DNA of 64,000 nucleotides from Acidimicrobiia bacterium (GCA_022822525.1 JAJEBN010000100.1:1-64000); one strand, 5' to 3'; shown: positions 1 through 8,764, counted from the first letter of the stretch. Numbers and translations: made by a program. The notes: generated by a model not told the origin, from the sequence alone.

Positions 1-320
1 GCCTGCACCACAACGGCACCAACTGGGCCACCGCCTGACCCCCCCACGCCGCCGACTCCCGCACCAGCCGTCAAACCCGCCAACCGCGTCACAACACCAA
101 ACCGACGCCCACAGCACTCAATTGCTCAGCAGTCTCCTAGCGGGATGCCCGCGGGTCCTGCGGCCAAGCCGATCAGGCCGCCGACGATGGCAATGACAGC
201 CGGGAGCACCCGATGAGCCTCAGCTACCTCGAAGCGCGAGACACACCGGCGGCACGGCCTGAACGACAACACCCCGCGACGCCGCATCGGACCCGCAGCG
301 AGGGCTTGGGCTGTCGCTCA

Positions 321-342
321 TTTCACAAATCTTTCACAAATC
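321..342. repeat. Tandem 11-bp direct repeat (TTTCACAAATC x2)
   Basis: TTTCACAAATC occurs twice with no spacer. The 11-bp period places both copies on the same face of the helix. It lies about 130 bp upstream of the antitoxin gene in an AT-richer patch and may bind a regulator; that role is inferred. Confidence 0.6.
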
Positions 343-416
343 TATGGGCAGAACCAGTGATCAGGTGTCTGAGCGCCGCCCAATCTCACACCGCTGTCAC
401 GTCAGCCCGGTTCGAG

Positions 417-438
417 TTTTGTAGACATTTTGTAGACA
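417..438. promoter_or_regulatory. Tandem 11-bp direct repeat (TTTTGTAGACA x2), candidate TA operator
   Basis: TTTTGTAGACA is repeated perfectly and without a gap, ending 31 bp before the antitoxin start codon. Ribbon-helix-helix antitoxins commonly bind paired short repeats over their own promoter, so this is the likely autoregulatory operator. The repeats are seen; the function is inferred. Confidence 0.5.
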
Positions 439-469
439 TTCGCGCAGCCGGACGAGATAGCATCGTCCT

Positions 470-706
470 ATGGACACCACCACCATTCGCGTCGATCGGG
501 ACACACACGCCCGACTGGTCGAGATGAGCCGTTCGAGTGGTGACAGCCTCACCGACACAGTCCGGCAGGCTGCCGACGCCCTGCGCCGACTGAGGTTCGG
601 GCTGCGAGTGCAGGCGCAGTACGCCGACTTGCGCGACGACCCCGAAGCGTGGGCCGGCTACTTGGCAGAGGCCGAATCGACCCATGTGAGCGATGGCGTC
701 GATTGA
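470..706 (+). CDS. Antitoxin of MazEF-like pair (ribbon-helix-helix type)
   Basis: A 78-residue protein. The N-terminal part (TTIRVDRDTHARLVEMSRSSG) has the beta-strand plus helix pattern of ribbon-helix-helix DNA-binding antitoxins, and the C-terminal half is acidic and helix-prone, as expected of a toxin-neutralising tail. The stop overlaps the start of the downstream MazF-family toxin by 14 bp, implying translational coupling. It should bind its own promoter, probably at the 11-bp repeats just upstream, and block the toxin. Whether the fold is RHH or MazE/VapB-like cannot be settled by eye. Confidence 0.75.
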   Translation: MDTTTIRVDRDTHARLVEMSRSSGDSLTDTVRQAADALRRLRFGLRVQAQYADLRDDPEAWAGYLAEAESTHVSDGVD

Positions 707-1034
707 CGAGATCTGGCTTACGGACTTCGGCGAGCCGTATCCGAACGAACCAGCCTCGACGCGGCCTGCGCTCGTGCTCGGACCGCCGGGCATCTTCGGT
801 TCCGACTTCCCGATCGCGATCGTGGCGCCGCTCACGACAACCCGTCGGGGGCTGGACCTCCACGTCGAGGTCCCCGCGAACGCTCGCACGGGCCTGGACC
901 AGACGAGCTTTGTGCAATGTGAACTGCTGCGGTCTGTCAACGCCAATCGCCTGGTCCACCGCCTCGGCGCCGTTGACGTCGACATCAGCTGGCACGTCAG
1001 CGAGATCGTCAGAACACTGCTGAATCACCCATGA
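693..1034 (+). CDS. MazF/PemK-family endoribonuclease toxin
   Basis: A 113-residue protein with the MazF layout: an opening EIWLTDFGEP strand followed by RPALVL, then a central PLTTTRRGLDLHVEV segment, then the conserved SFVQCELLRSV motif and a closing RLGAVD helix region. MazF toxins cleave single-stranded RNA at short sites when freed from their antitoxin. The length matches the family and the arginine and threonine positions used in catalysis are present, so it appears intact. It overlaps the upstream antitoxin by 14 bp. Confidence 0.88.
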   Translation: MASIDEIWLTDFGEPYPNEPASTRPALVLGPPGIFGSDFPIAIVAPLTTTRRGLDLHVEVPANARTGLDQTSFVQCELLRSVNANRLVHRLGAVDVDISWHVSEIVRTLLNHP

Positions 1035-1050
1035 CGTGCTGTGGCGAGAG

Positions 1051-2448
1051 TCAGAGAACGTCGAGTGCGAGCATGTCGTCGACGGTCTCGCGGCGGATGA
1101 CGAGCCGGGCGTCGCCGCCGGCTGCGAACACGACAGCGGGGCGGCCGATGCGGTTGTACGGGGCGCCCATCGAGTAGCCGTAGGCCCCGGTCACCGGCGT
1201 GGCGACGAGGTCGCCTGCGGCGAGACCCGCTGGCATCGGCGCAGAGCGCACGATCACGTCGCCCGACTCGCAGTGCTTGCCCACCAGCCGCACCCGATCG
1301 GGACGGGGCTCGCCGGCACGGGCGGGCATGAACGCCGTGTAGTCGCTGCCGTACAGCATCGGGCGCGGGTTGTCGCCGTAGCCGCCGTCGACGGCTGCGT
1401 ACGTGCGCACGCCCGGCACCTCCTTGACGCTGCCCACTGTGTAGAGCGTCACTGCGGCCGCTGCCGCGATGGCACGCCCGGGCTCGGCCACCAGCCGAGC
1501 TTCAAAGCCGTAGCGCCTGCTGAGCGATTGCCAGCGTTCGCGCAGCGTGGCACCCCATTCGGTGATCGTGGGCGCCTGCTCCGATTCGACGTATGCGACG
1601 CCGAGTCCCCCGCCGATCGACAGCTCTTCGAGGCAGCCGGCCGCTGCACCATCGTCACCGAACAGCGGTGCGGCGAAGTCGGCGACGACATCCAGCGCCC
1701 TGGCCAGGCTCTCCACGCGGAACACCTGGCTGCCGATATGGCAGTGGATGCCCACGAGCTCGATCGACGACATCTCAGCTGCACGCTCTACGGCTGCAAT
1801 CGCCACGCCCTGACCGATGCCGAAGCCGAATTTGGAGTCGGCTTGCCCGGTCGAGATGTACTCGTGTGTCTCGGCCCGGACGCCCGGAGTCACCCGCAGC
1901 AGGACCCTCGGCACTGCCCCATCGGCACGATGCAGCTCGTCGAGACGGTCCAGCTCGGCGAACGAGTCGACCACGATGCGGCCCACGCCGGCTTCGCGGG
2001 CCGTCGCCAGTTCGGCGATCGACTTGTTGTTGCCGTGCAGCACGACGCGCTGCGCCACGTCGCCGTCAGCCGCGGCATCGTCGCCGCCGAAGGCTCGCAA
2101 GACCGTCTGCAGCTCGCCCCCGCTGGCTACATCGATGTCCATGCCCTCGGAGATCGCGAGCCGAGCCATGGCGGCGCACAGGAACGCCTTGGCGGCATAG
2201 GCCGCTCCCCCGTCGAAAGCCCTCACGGCCTCCTGGCAACGGGCGCGCAGGTGTGCTTCGTCGTACACGAACAGCGGCGTGCCGAACTCGGCGGCGAGGT
2301 CGGCGAGGTCGCAGCCACCGATGTGCAGGTGACCCTGCTCAGACACACGGGCGGTGTCGGGGAGCAGGCGCAATGGGATCGGTCCGCTGGGATCGTCGCC
2401 GGGCAGGCCGCCATCAGTCTCTGCGGTGTTGTGCGGTTCAGTTGTCAT
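1051..2448 (-). CDS. lysA: Diaminopimelate decarboxylase
   Basis: A 465-residue fold-type III PLP enzyme making lysine from meso-diaminopimelate, the last step of lysine synthesis. The PLP lysine lies in YAAKAFLC near residue 86. The HCHIGSQ-like motif (GIHCHIGSQVF), the glycine-rich phosphate loop (SIGGGLGV), EPGR, and the C-terminal CESGDVI active-site segment are all visible. An N-terminal extension of about 35 residues precedes the catalytic barrel. It starts 21 bp after argS on the same strand, so the two are probably co-transcribed, an arrangement common in actinobacteria. Confidence 0.96.
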   Translation of the reverse strand: MTTEPHNTAETDGGLPGDDPSGPIPLRLLPDTARVSEQGHLHIGGCDLADLAAEFGTPLFVYDEAHLRARCQEAVRAFDGGAAYAAKAFLCAAMARLAISEGMDIDVASGGELQTVLRAFGGDDAAADGDVAQRVVLHGNNKSIAELATAREAGVGRIVVDSFAELDRLDELHRADGAVPRVLLRVTPGVRAETHEYISTGQADSKFGFGIGQGVAIAAVERAAEMSSIELVGIHCHIGSQVFRVESLARALDVVADFAAPLFGDDGAAAGCLEELSIGGGLGVAYVESEQAPTITEWGATLRERWQSLSRRYGFEARLVAEPGRAIAAAAAVTLYTVGSVKEVPGVRTYAAVDGGYGDNPRPMLYGSDYTAFMPARAGEPRPDRVRLVGKHCESGDVIVRSAPMPAGLAAGDLVATPVTGAYGYSMGAPYNRIGRPAVVFAAGGDARLVIRRETVDDMLALDVL

Positions 2449-2469
2449 TGTCCAGCCGTCGCTTGCCGC

Positions 2470-4251
2470 TCACATTGCCTCGGGCGCATCCACGCCGAGC
2501 AGGTCGAGACCGATCGCCAAGCCGATGCGAGTGCCCTCGGTAAGGCACAGCCGGGCGTCCCGCACCTCCGGCGGCACGTCGCTGTGCAGGATCGGGCAGT
2601 CGTGGTAGAAGCCGTGGAACGCGGCGGCCAGGTCGCGCACCCAGGTCGTCACCTTGTGCGGCGCCCTCTCCCGCAGCGCGATCTCCACCACCGACGGCAG
2701 CACTTCGAGCGCTCGCAAGAGCGCCAGCTCCCGATCACCGGTGAGCGGTGAGAGATCGGTGCCTCGCGGCGGCACGGGAGCGACGCCATCGGATTCAGCG
2801 CGGCGGGCGACCGACGCGATGCGGGCGTGCGCGTATTGCACGTAGAACACCGGGTTCTCCGCAGCCTGTGCCGAGAGCAGGTCGATGTCGATGGTCTGGC
2901 GCGAGTCGATCGACTGCAGCAGGAAGGCGAATCGCGCCACGTCGGGGCCCACCGCATCGACGAGCTCGCGGACCTCGACCATGGTGCCGGTGCGCTTGGA
3001 CAGCTCGATGACCTTGCCGTCACGCATCAGCGTCACGTTCTGGCCGACGATGGCCTCGTAGGACTCGGCGGGATGCCCGAGCATCTGCATGGCCGCCGAG
3101 ATACGCGGCACGTACCCATGGTGATCGGCACCCAGCACGTCGATCACCAGATCCAGCTCACCGGACGGGTCGGAATGCGCGGCATCGCCCGCGACGCCGC
3201 CGTGTTGCTGCAGTCGGCGGAAGCGGTCGAGACTGAACTTGGCGTCGTGGTACGCGATGTCAGGCAGGAAGTACGTGGGTTCGCCGTTGCTTCGGTACAG
3301 CACCCGATCTTTGTCGTCGCCGTACTCGCTGGTGCACAGCCACTCCGCATCCGCTTCGGAACGGGTCTTGTTGTCGGCACGAAGCCGGCCGAACACGTCG
3401 TCCATGGCGCCGGACGCGGCCAGTTCCGACTCGTGCTGCCAGTGGGCGAAGGACACGTTCATCGATTCGAGCGTCTCGCGGACGTCGCGCAGCGCCCGCT
3501 CGATACCCCACGCAGCCGCAAAGCGAACCTCAGGGGGCGTTCCGACAGGAATGGGCGCGTGCCCCGCTTCACGCGCAGCGTCTCGCAGTCGTTGCGCGAG
3601 GTCGTCCTCGTCGCCCGCGCCTGAGCGCAGTTCGCCAGCGAGCTCGCTCGCCCAGTCAGCCACGTACTCGCCGTGGTAGCCGTCATCGGGCACGGGATCG
3701 CCGATCATGCGCGCCACGAGCGACTGCCCGAACAACAGCACCTGCGCACCGAGGTCGTTGACGTAGTACTCGGTGATCGTGGCGTAGCCGCAGCGGCGGA
3801 ACAGGCGGGCCAGGCTGTCGCCGAAGGCGCCCCAGCGGCCGCCGCCCGCATGCAGCGGACCCGTGGGGTTGGCCGACACGAATTCGAGGCTCACGATCTG
3901 CCCCGCACCGAGGTCATGGCGGGCGTAGCGCTCGGTCCCCCCCTCCATCACCGCTTCGAGCACCTCGTGCAGCCACGACGGCGCCAAGTGCAAGTTCACG
4001 AACCCGGGCCCGGCCACGTCGGTGCGGTCGAGGTGGCGCACGCCGGCAGTCGCCAGCTCATCAGCAAGACGCTGGGCGAGATCGCGAGGAGCCTGTCTGG
4101 CAGCTTTGGCATTCACCAACGCGACATTCGAGGACCAGTCCCCGTGATCGGTACGAGCGGGGCGTTCGAGGCCGATGCGCGACGAGTCGACGTGCACGCC
4201 GAGGCGCTCGAGTGCACCCGAGATCGCACGAGTCAACTCAGCTTCCATCAT
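2470..4251 (-). CDS. argS: Arginyl-tRNA synthetase
   Basis: A class I aminoacyl-tRNA synthetase of about 593 residues from the chosen start. The signature SANPTGPLHAGGGRWGAFGD carries the HIGH-equivalent in the HxGG form typical of actinobacterial ArgS, followed by YYVNDLGAQ. A KMSKS-like SKRTGTMVEV segment and a C-terminal DALR anticodon domain (YAHARIASVARR) are present. I chose the paired ATG codons at 4251/4248 because the protein family begins at EAELTRAI; the ORF track start at 4293 adds residues without family support. It is the first gene of argS-lysA. Confidence 0.95.
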   Translation of the reverse strand: MMEAELTRAISGALERLGVHVDSSRIGLERPARTDHGDWSSNVALVNAKAARQAPRDLAQRLADELATAGVRHLDRTDVAGPGFVNLHLAPSWLHEVLEAVMEGGTERYARHDLGAGQIVSLEFVSANPTGPLHAGGGRWGAFGDSLARLFRRCGYATITEYYVNDLGAQVLLFGQSLVARMIGDPVPDDGYHGEYVADWASELAGELRSGAGDEDDLAQRLRDAAREAGHAPIPVGTPPEVRFAAAWGIERALRDVRETLESMNVSFAHWQHESELAASGAMDDVFGRLRADNKTRSEADAEWLCTSEYGDDKDRVLYRSNGEPTYFLPDIAYHDAKFSLDRFRRLQQHGGVAGDAAHSDPSGELDLVIDVLGADHHGYVPRISAAMQMLGHPAESYEAIVGQNVTLMRDGKVIELSKRTGTMVEVRELVDAVGPDVARFAFLLQSIDSRQTIDIDLLSAQAAENPVFYVQYAHARIASVARRAESDGVAPVPPRGTDLSPLTGDRELALLRALEVLPSVVEIALRERAPHKVTTWVRDLAAAFHGFYHDCPILHSDVPPEVRDARLCLTEGTRIGLAIGLDLLGVDAPEAM

Positions 4252-4335
4252 CGAAGCGACGCTACCCCTGCACGCCTTGGCAGCAAGAGCCATTTCTGCA
4301 TCGTGGAGTGCACTGGAGCGTGACAGTCTCGGGGC

Positions 4336-5223
4336 GTGGAACTGGACTTGGGCTGGCTCAACGTGGGGGCCAGCCTCACGCTCGTCGCCGCGGTGGTGCT
4401 GCTGTCCGTCTGGCTTCGTCTCGGCGTTGCCCGGGGCGTCGTGATTGCAGCTGCGCGGGCGACGGCACAGCTCGCCGTCGTGGGCGGTGTGCTCATTGTC
4501 GTACTGCAGCCCGAGGCGGCGCTGGCTTGGTCATGGTTGTGGGTGGTCGCCATGGTGGGGTTGGCGACTGGCGTGGTGCGGCGGCGAACGCAACGCCTCG
4601 GGCCGTTCCGGCCGTCAATCGCCTCGATCGCATTCGCCGTTGTCGTGCCGTTGGCCATCTGCCTCGCAGTGACCTTCGGCCTCGGCGTCTTCGACCTGGC
4701 GCCGACAGCGCTTGTGCCGGTCGCCGGCATCCTGCTCGGCAACTCGCTGCCCACGGCGGTCGCCGCGGCCTCACGCATCGAGGAGTTGCTGGCTGACGAG
4801 CGCGGACAGATCGACGCCATGCTCGCACTGGGCTTCGATGGCAGTTCGGCGATTCGACCACAGGTCCGAAAGGCGATCCGGGCAGCATTGATCCCGCAAG
4901 TGGAGCGCACGAGCGTGGTCGGATTGGTGGCGCTGCCGGGGGCCATGACGGGCATGATCCTCGCTGGCGCCGATCCGCTCGATGCCGTCCTGGCACAGCT
5001 GATCGTGATGTTCCTGATCCTGGGCGGCGTCGCGTTCACGGTCACCGTGGTGGTGCTGGGGACCGCGCATCGTGCGACGACAACCGACGGACGCGTTGCC
5101 CGACCATTGCATGCACCGCCACCTGACAGCCCGTTCTCGCGGCCGCGCGTCAGACAATTCGGGAGAGTGAGGCGCTGGCGGCGATCAGCCACCGCCGGAG
5201 CGGGGCGTAACGGCGGTCGGTAG
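4336..5223 (+). CDS. UPF0014/FetB-family ABC transporter permease
   Basis: A 295-residue integral membrane protein with about seven hydrophobic segments. The UPF0014/FetB hallmarks are clear: GILLGNSLPTAVAAASR, then LALGFDGSSAIRP, IRAALIPQVERTSVVGLVALPGAMTGMILAG and a final MFLILGG helix. E. coli FetB pairs with the ATPase FetA and is linked to iron homeostasis; no FetA-like ATPase lies nearby, so the partner must be elsewhere. The last 45 residues are basic and low-complexity and run up to the tRNA. It is divergent from argS. Confidence 0.85.
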   Translation: MELDLGWLNVGASLTLVAAVVLLSVWLRLGVARGVVIAAARATAQLAVVGGVLIVVLQPEAALAWSWLWVVAMVGLATGVVRRRTQRLGPFRPSIASIAFAVVVPLAICLAVTFGLGVFDLAPTALVPVAGILLGNSLPTAVAAASRIEELLADERGQIDAMLALGFDGSSAIRPQVRKAIRAALIPQVERTSVVGLVALPGAMTGMILAGADPLDAVLAQLIVMFLILGGVAFTVTVVVLGTAHRATTTDGRVARPLHAPPPDSPFSRPRVRQFGRVRRWRRSATAGAGRNGGR

Positions 5224-5264
5224 CTTGACCGGGCGTTGCATCCAGACAGCAGTCCGGGCGCGTA

Positions 5265-5336
5265 GCCCTCGTAGCTCAGGGGATAGAGCAGTGGCCTCCG
5301 GAGCCATGTGCGCAGGTTCGAATCCTGCCGAGGGCG
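5265..5336 (+). tRNA. tRNA-Arg (anticodon CCG)
   Basis: Folds as a full cloverleaf by eye: acceptor GCCCTCG/CGAGGGC, D-arm GCTC/GAGC, anticodon stem GTGGC/GCCAT with loop CTCCGGA giving anticodon CCG, a 4-nt variable loop, and T-arm GCAGG-TTCGAAT-CCTGC. The discriminator base is G and CCA is not encoded. It reads CGG codons. Confidence 0.95.
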
Positions 5337-5408
5337 CTCGCCGCCGTGCTGGCCGCGCCGGCACCGTGCCGCCGTGATGCCGCGCCGGCACCGTGCCGGC
5401 TGTGGCAC

Positions 5409-5825
5409 TCAAGCCGTGGCGGACCAGCCGGTCAGCTCGGTGCGCTGGATGACGATGGCGGCGCCCACCGGCGGCTCGGCGGCGTACTGCGGGTAGCGCT
5501 TGCACAACAGCTCGATTGCGTGCCGGTGCTGGGCGCCTTCGGTGTGCACGACGGCGCGGCCACGCAGGCGCACCCACCACAGGCGCTCCCAGTTCGAGTC
5601 GTCGTAGTGCTCGATGAGCATGGTGACCTCGGGAAAGCGCCGGACATTGTCGAGCCGCTTGAGGTCCATGGTCGTCTTGGGCTTGTGGTCGACGGCCGTC
5701 ACCACCACGTCGTCCTCGAACGCATAGGTGCATGGCACCAGATCGACGCGCCCGTCAGACCGGATCGTCGCGAGGGTTGCCACCCGTCCCTGCTCGAGCA
5801 TCTCCAGCAGTTGAGCCTCTGTCAC
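5409..5825 (-). CDS. PPOX-class F420-dependent oxidoreductase-like protein, Rv0121 family
   Basis: A split-barrel flavin/F420-binding protein of about 138 residues. RVATLATIRSDGRVDLVP, the VDHKPKTT segment and LIEHYDDSNWERLWWVRLRGRA match the actinobacterial Rv0121 subfamily of pyridoxamine-phosphate-oxidase-like proteins, whose substrate is unknown. I chose the GTG at 5825 (VTEAQLLEML), which matches the family start; the track start at 5924 adds 33 unsupported residues. It is divergent from the FrhB-like gene, with a structured intergenic region between them. Confidence 0.78.
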   Translation of the reverse strand: MTEAQLLEMLEQGRVATLATIRSDGRVDLVPCTYAFEDDVVVTAVDHKPKTTMDLKRLDNVRRFPEVTMLIEHYDDSNWERLWWVRLRGRAVVHTEGAQHRHAIELLCKRYPQYAAEPPVGAAIVIQRTELTGWSATA

Positions 5826-5939
5826 GGCGCGCCACCCTAGAGCCCTGAGCAGCGGTTTCAGCGCTCGGAACGCAGATTCCCAATGCTCGGGGAAATTCGC
5901 TCTCGGTACCGGACGGGCACCCAATTGGTTCGCGAAAGG

Positions 5940-5993
5940 GCCAGCCCCCGAGTCATCTCGAAAGAGCCTTCAACCGGAACTCGGGGTGCTGGC
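5940..5993. repeat. Long imperfect inverted repeat in divergent intergenic region
   Basis: GCCAGCCCCCGAGT (5940-5953) is complementary to ACTCGGGGTGCTGGC (5979-5993) with a single bulged base and a loop of about 25 nt. It sits between the PPOX gene and the FrhB-like gene, roughly 75 bp upstream of the latter's start. There is no U-tract, so a simple terminator is unlikely; a 5' leader structure or binding site is possible. I could not match it to a known riboswitch. Confidence 0.5.
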
Positions 5994-6073
5994 CTCTGCC
6001 CCATACGGTACCACGACCCGGTGCCGGGCAATCGACCCGTAGCGCTGCGGGGCACCTGACGTAGCCTGTGGCC

Positions 6074-7246
6074 ATGACCATGACCGAGTCACCGCCGACT
6101 CCCAACGGGGCGCCGCAGCGCTGGACCTTCCAGTGGAAGGAGCTGTACGACGAGGTCATCACCACCGGGCTGTGCACCGGATGCGCCGGCTGCGTGATCT
6201 CGTGCCCGCACGACGTCATCGGCTACGAGCACGTACAGGGCGGCTTCACGCCTTACCACCTCGAAGAGGAGCTCGGGCTCGACGACTGCGGCCACGGCCA
6301 GAAGGGCTGCACGAGCTGCACCCGTGCCTGCCCTCGCTTCCGCACGTGGGAAGACGAAGCCGACGACTTCATGTTCGGCCGCCACCGCACCGGCGACGAG
6401 CCGTCGGGTGTGTTCAAGGACATCATCCTCACCAGGGCGTCTGACGACTTCGTCCACGAGATCGGCCAGGACGGCGGGCTGGTGTCGGCAATCCTGATCT
6501 GGGCGCTCGACCATGGCTACATCGACGCCGCCCTGACGTCCTACGTCGGCGAGGGCGAGGGCAACCAGTGGACCGCCTCGCCGGGTGTGGCCTTCAACCG
6601 CGACGACGTGCTGCGCGGTGCGGGCAGCCGCTACACGTACTCGGCCAACACGCTCGCCTACGACGAGGCGATGGAAGCCGGGGCACAGAAGATTGCTCTG
6701 GTCGGCATGAGCTGCCAGAGCTCGATCGTGCCGGTCGCCAAGTCGCGCAAGGTCGGCAAGGTCGGCAACCGGTTCGTGCTGAACATCGGGCTGCTGTGCT
6801 CGAAATCGTTCGACGAAGCCATCTTCGAGGAACTCTTCGAGCAGAAGTACGGGCTCGACCGCCGCCGGATACGCAAGACCAACATCAAGGGCGTCTTCCA
6901 GATCTGGACCCATGACGGCGGCTATTACGAGATCAACCTCAAGGAATGCCACGCCTGGACCCGCGAAGGCTGCAACCACTGCCCCGACTTCGCCGCCGAG
7001 CACGCCGACATCTCCACCGGCGGCATCGGCAAGTACAGCGACTGGACCCTCACGATCGTCCGCACCGACATCGGGCGCGAGATCATCATGAAGATGCTCG
7101 CCGACGGCTCGCTGATCGGGCGCCCCGGCGACGAGGACCCGGGCGCCATCGCGCTCATGCACAAGCTGAGCGAGAAGTCGCGGGTGCGCTGGCCGAAGTT
7201 CGCGTGGGACAAGCCGGCGCTGCTGCCCGAGCCCACCAAGAAATAG
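6074..7246 (+). CDS. Coenzyme F420 hydrogenase/dehydrogenase beta-subunit family protein (FrhB-like)
   Basis: About 390 residues. The N-terminus has a 4Fe-4S set (CTGCAGCVISCP) and a second cysteine group (CGHGQKGCTSCTRACP), followed by the FrhB/FdhB N- and C-terminal domains, including GQDGGLVSAIL, GAGSRYTYSANT and the late cysteines ECHAWTREGCNHCPDF. Relatives transfer electrons between F420 and iron-sulphur clusters via FAD. No hydrogenase or formate dehydrogenase partner lies nearby, so it probably acts with ferredoxin or an unlinked enzyme. I chose the ATG at 6074; the track uses a GTG two codons earlier. Confidence 0.85.
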   Translation: MTMTESPPTPNGAPQRWTFQWKELYDEVITTGLCTGCAGCVISCPHDVIGYEHVQGGFTPYHLEEELGLDDCGHGQKGCTSCTRACPRFRTWEDEADDFMFGRHRTGDEPSGVFKDIILTRASDDFVHEIGQDGGLVSAILIWALDHGYIDAALTSYVGEGEGNQWTASPGVAFNRDDVLRGAGSRYTYSANTLAYDEAMEAGAQKIALVGMSCQSSIVPVAKSRKVGKVGNRFVLNIGLLCSKSFDEAIFEELFEQKYGLDRRRIRKTNIKGVFQIWTHDGGYYEINLKECHAWTREGCNHCPDFAAEHADISTGGIGKYSDWTLTIVRTDIGREIIMKMLADGSLIGRPGDEDPGAIALMHKLSEKSRVRWPKFAWDKPALLPEPTKK

Positions 7247-7281
7247 CGGCCGGGGAGGCAGCGGCCGGGCGGCGCGACCGC

Positions 7282-7863
7282 TCAGATGCAGAGGTTGATG
7301 AAGTCGACGATGTCGGGCTGAACCTCGGTGCTCGCGAGGAAGTCCCCCAGCCGATGCGCCGGCACGACGTCGGAAGCACGCGCCAGCGAGCAAGCGCACG
7401 CGCTCTTCAGGCGATCCGAACCGGCTGAGCACTCGTCGAGATAGCGCTGCTGCTGGGCTGGGGACCAGGCTCCGGGAGGCGCAGCGTCACGGCAGTCGAC
7501 GAGCACCGAAGCGAGCTCGGGTGAGAACTCCAGCGCGCCCGTCATGCGATCCTCGAACACCACGAGGTCGATGGCCGTCAGGCTGCGTTCCATCCGTCCG
7601 GCGGCGCAATGGCAGGGCCCGATCAGCCCGGCGTCGGTGACGCACGCATCCATGAAGGCCGTCAGCGGTTCGATCGCGAGCAGCTCCGACCCGGCGGCTG
7701 GCTGCGTCGGCGGCGCAAGCGTGCCCGGATTGCCCAGCGGCACACCCGCGCCCGATGCGCCGGCGACGCTGGTGGCGGGTTCCACCTCGACCACGGTTGC
7801 CGTGCAGGCGGCGACGCCGAGCAGGATCAGGACCGACGCGGCCCAGTGCACAACCGTTCGCAC
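7282..7863 (-). CDS. Putative cysteine-rich lipoprotein, unknown function
   Basis: About 193 residues. From the GTG at 7863 the protein opens with a short basic n-region, a hydrophobic stretch and the lipobox LGVAAC, so it is predicted to be a lipid-anchored extracellular protein. The mature part contains regularly spaced cysteines, including paired CHC and CAC motifs (GPCHCAAG, SACACSLA), which suggests two similar disulphide-bonded helical units. The track start at 7926 lies inside the preceding glycosylase gene and would spoil the signal sequence. I do not recognise the family. Confidence 0.65.
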   Translation of the reverse strand: MRTVVHWAASVLILLGVAACTATVVEVEPATSVAGASGAGVPLGNPGTLAPPTQPAAGSELLAIEPLTAFMDACVTDAGLIGPCHCAAGRMERSLTAIDLVVFEDRMTGALEFSPELASVLVDCRDAAPPGAWSPAQQQRYLDECSAGSDRLKSACACSLARASDVVPAHRLGDFLASTEVQPDIVDFINLCI

Positions 7864-7888
7864 CGCAGGTCGGCGCGGCCGTGCAGGC

Positions 7889-8629
7889 TCAGTGACTGAG
7901 CGGCAGGTTGGCCAGCCGGCGGGCATCGCGCAGCACCGTATCTGTCATCTCGGCGGTGAGGCGGCCGGTGAACGTGTTCTGCTGGCTCGGATGGAACGAG
8001 CACACGATGTGCGAGATGCTGCCCATGCTGCCCGTCCGCGCGGCGGGCACAGCAACCGTGACGCCGTGGCCGAAGCGAGGCCGCGGCCGGATCGCGGCCA
8101 TGGTGCACAGCACCACGTACGCGAACGCGCCGAGAGCGACGGCGACGCGGGCACCTCGCAGCAGCGCCAACTCGCGTTCGAGATAGGGCCGGCAGGCATC
8201 CCGTTCATCGGGGGTGGGCTTGTTGGCAGGCGGAGCGCAGCGCACCGCAGCGGTGATGTAGGCATCCCGCAGCTCGAGCCCGTCATCGACGCTCGTCGAC
8301 GTGGGCTGGTTGGCGAATCCGCAGCGGTGCAGGGCCGCATAGAGGAAATCGCCGGAGCGGTCGCCGGTGAACATGCGCCCGGTGCGGTTGGCGCCGTGTG
8401 CCGCCGGTGCCAGCCCCACCAAGACGACCGCAGCCGCCGGGTCGCCGAATCCCGGCACACCGCAACCCCAGTACTCCTCGTCGGCGAACGCAGCCCGTTT
8501 GTCGGCGGCGGTCTGCTCGCGCCATGCCACCAGCCGATCGCATCTCCTGCATGCCACGACCTCGTCGTTCAGCACATGCAGCGCTGCGACATGTGATGCG
8601 TCGCCGGCTGGGCTCGGTGGGGCGCTCAT
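7889..8629 (-). CDS. Uracil-DNA glycosylase, family 5 (UdgB type)
   Basis: A 246-residue DNA repair enzyme removing uracil and other deaminated bases from DNA. The family 5 signature GLAPAAHGANRTGRMFTGD is near residue 73 and the second active-site motif is FHPSQQNTFTGRL near the C-terminus. Cysteines in ACRRCDRLV, WGCGVPG and VRCAPP fit the 4Fe-4S cluster of this family. Mycobacterial Rv1259 is the usual relative. The lipoprotein gene follows on the same strand after about 25 bp. Confidence 0.92.
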   Translation of the reverse strand: MSAPPSPAGDASHVAALHVLNDEVVACRRCDRLVAWREQTAADKRAAFADEEYWGCGVPGFGDPAAAVVLVGLAPAAHGANRTGRMFTGDRSGDFLYAALHRCGFANQPTSTSVDDGLELRDAYITAAVRCAPPANKPTPDERDACRPYLERELALLRGARVAVALGAFAYVVLCTMAAIRPRPRFGHGVTVAVPAARTGSMGSISHIVCSFHPSQQNTFTGRLTAEMTDTVLRDARRLANLPLSH

Positions 8630-8764
8630 CGCCGCGAGTGTGCCAGCAGCCGCCGCGCTCGTTCAGGCTGCCGCAGTCGCGCTGCCGCCACCGCCGTCGA
8701 CCAGCGGCCCACGCTCGGGCCGCCGCACACGAACACAGCGAATGCCCGCAGTAGCGTCACCCCG

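Larger units (their letters stand above)
1..469. other. Leading intergenic region, no supported gene
   Basis: No complete gene is supported here. On the plus strand, bases 3-38 read as a short open end (LHHNGTNWATA then TGA), which could be the last codons of a gene beginning before the window, but eleven residues are too few to identify. On the minus strand around 125-225 a short hydrophobic run ending GIPLGDC then stop looks membrane-like but has no convincing start. The second half is relatively AT-rich and holds two separate tandem repeats listed below, consistent with the control region of the toxin-antitoxin pair that follows. Confidence 0.4.

Noticed and set aside
213-527. 104-residue plus-strand ORF upstream of the toxin-antitoxin pair
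   Set aside because: Runs through the AT-rich repeat region, overlaps the antitoxin start in another frame and has no protein-like pattern.
1036-2751. 571-residue plus-strand ORF
   Set aside because: Antisense shadow of lysA, with composition dominated by His/Arg/Ala and no recognisable domain.
5940-5993. Known riboswitch in the FrhB-like leader
   Set aside because: Only a single stem is visible and no conserved riboswitch core could be recognised; listed as an inverted repeat instead.
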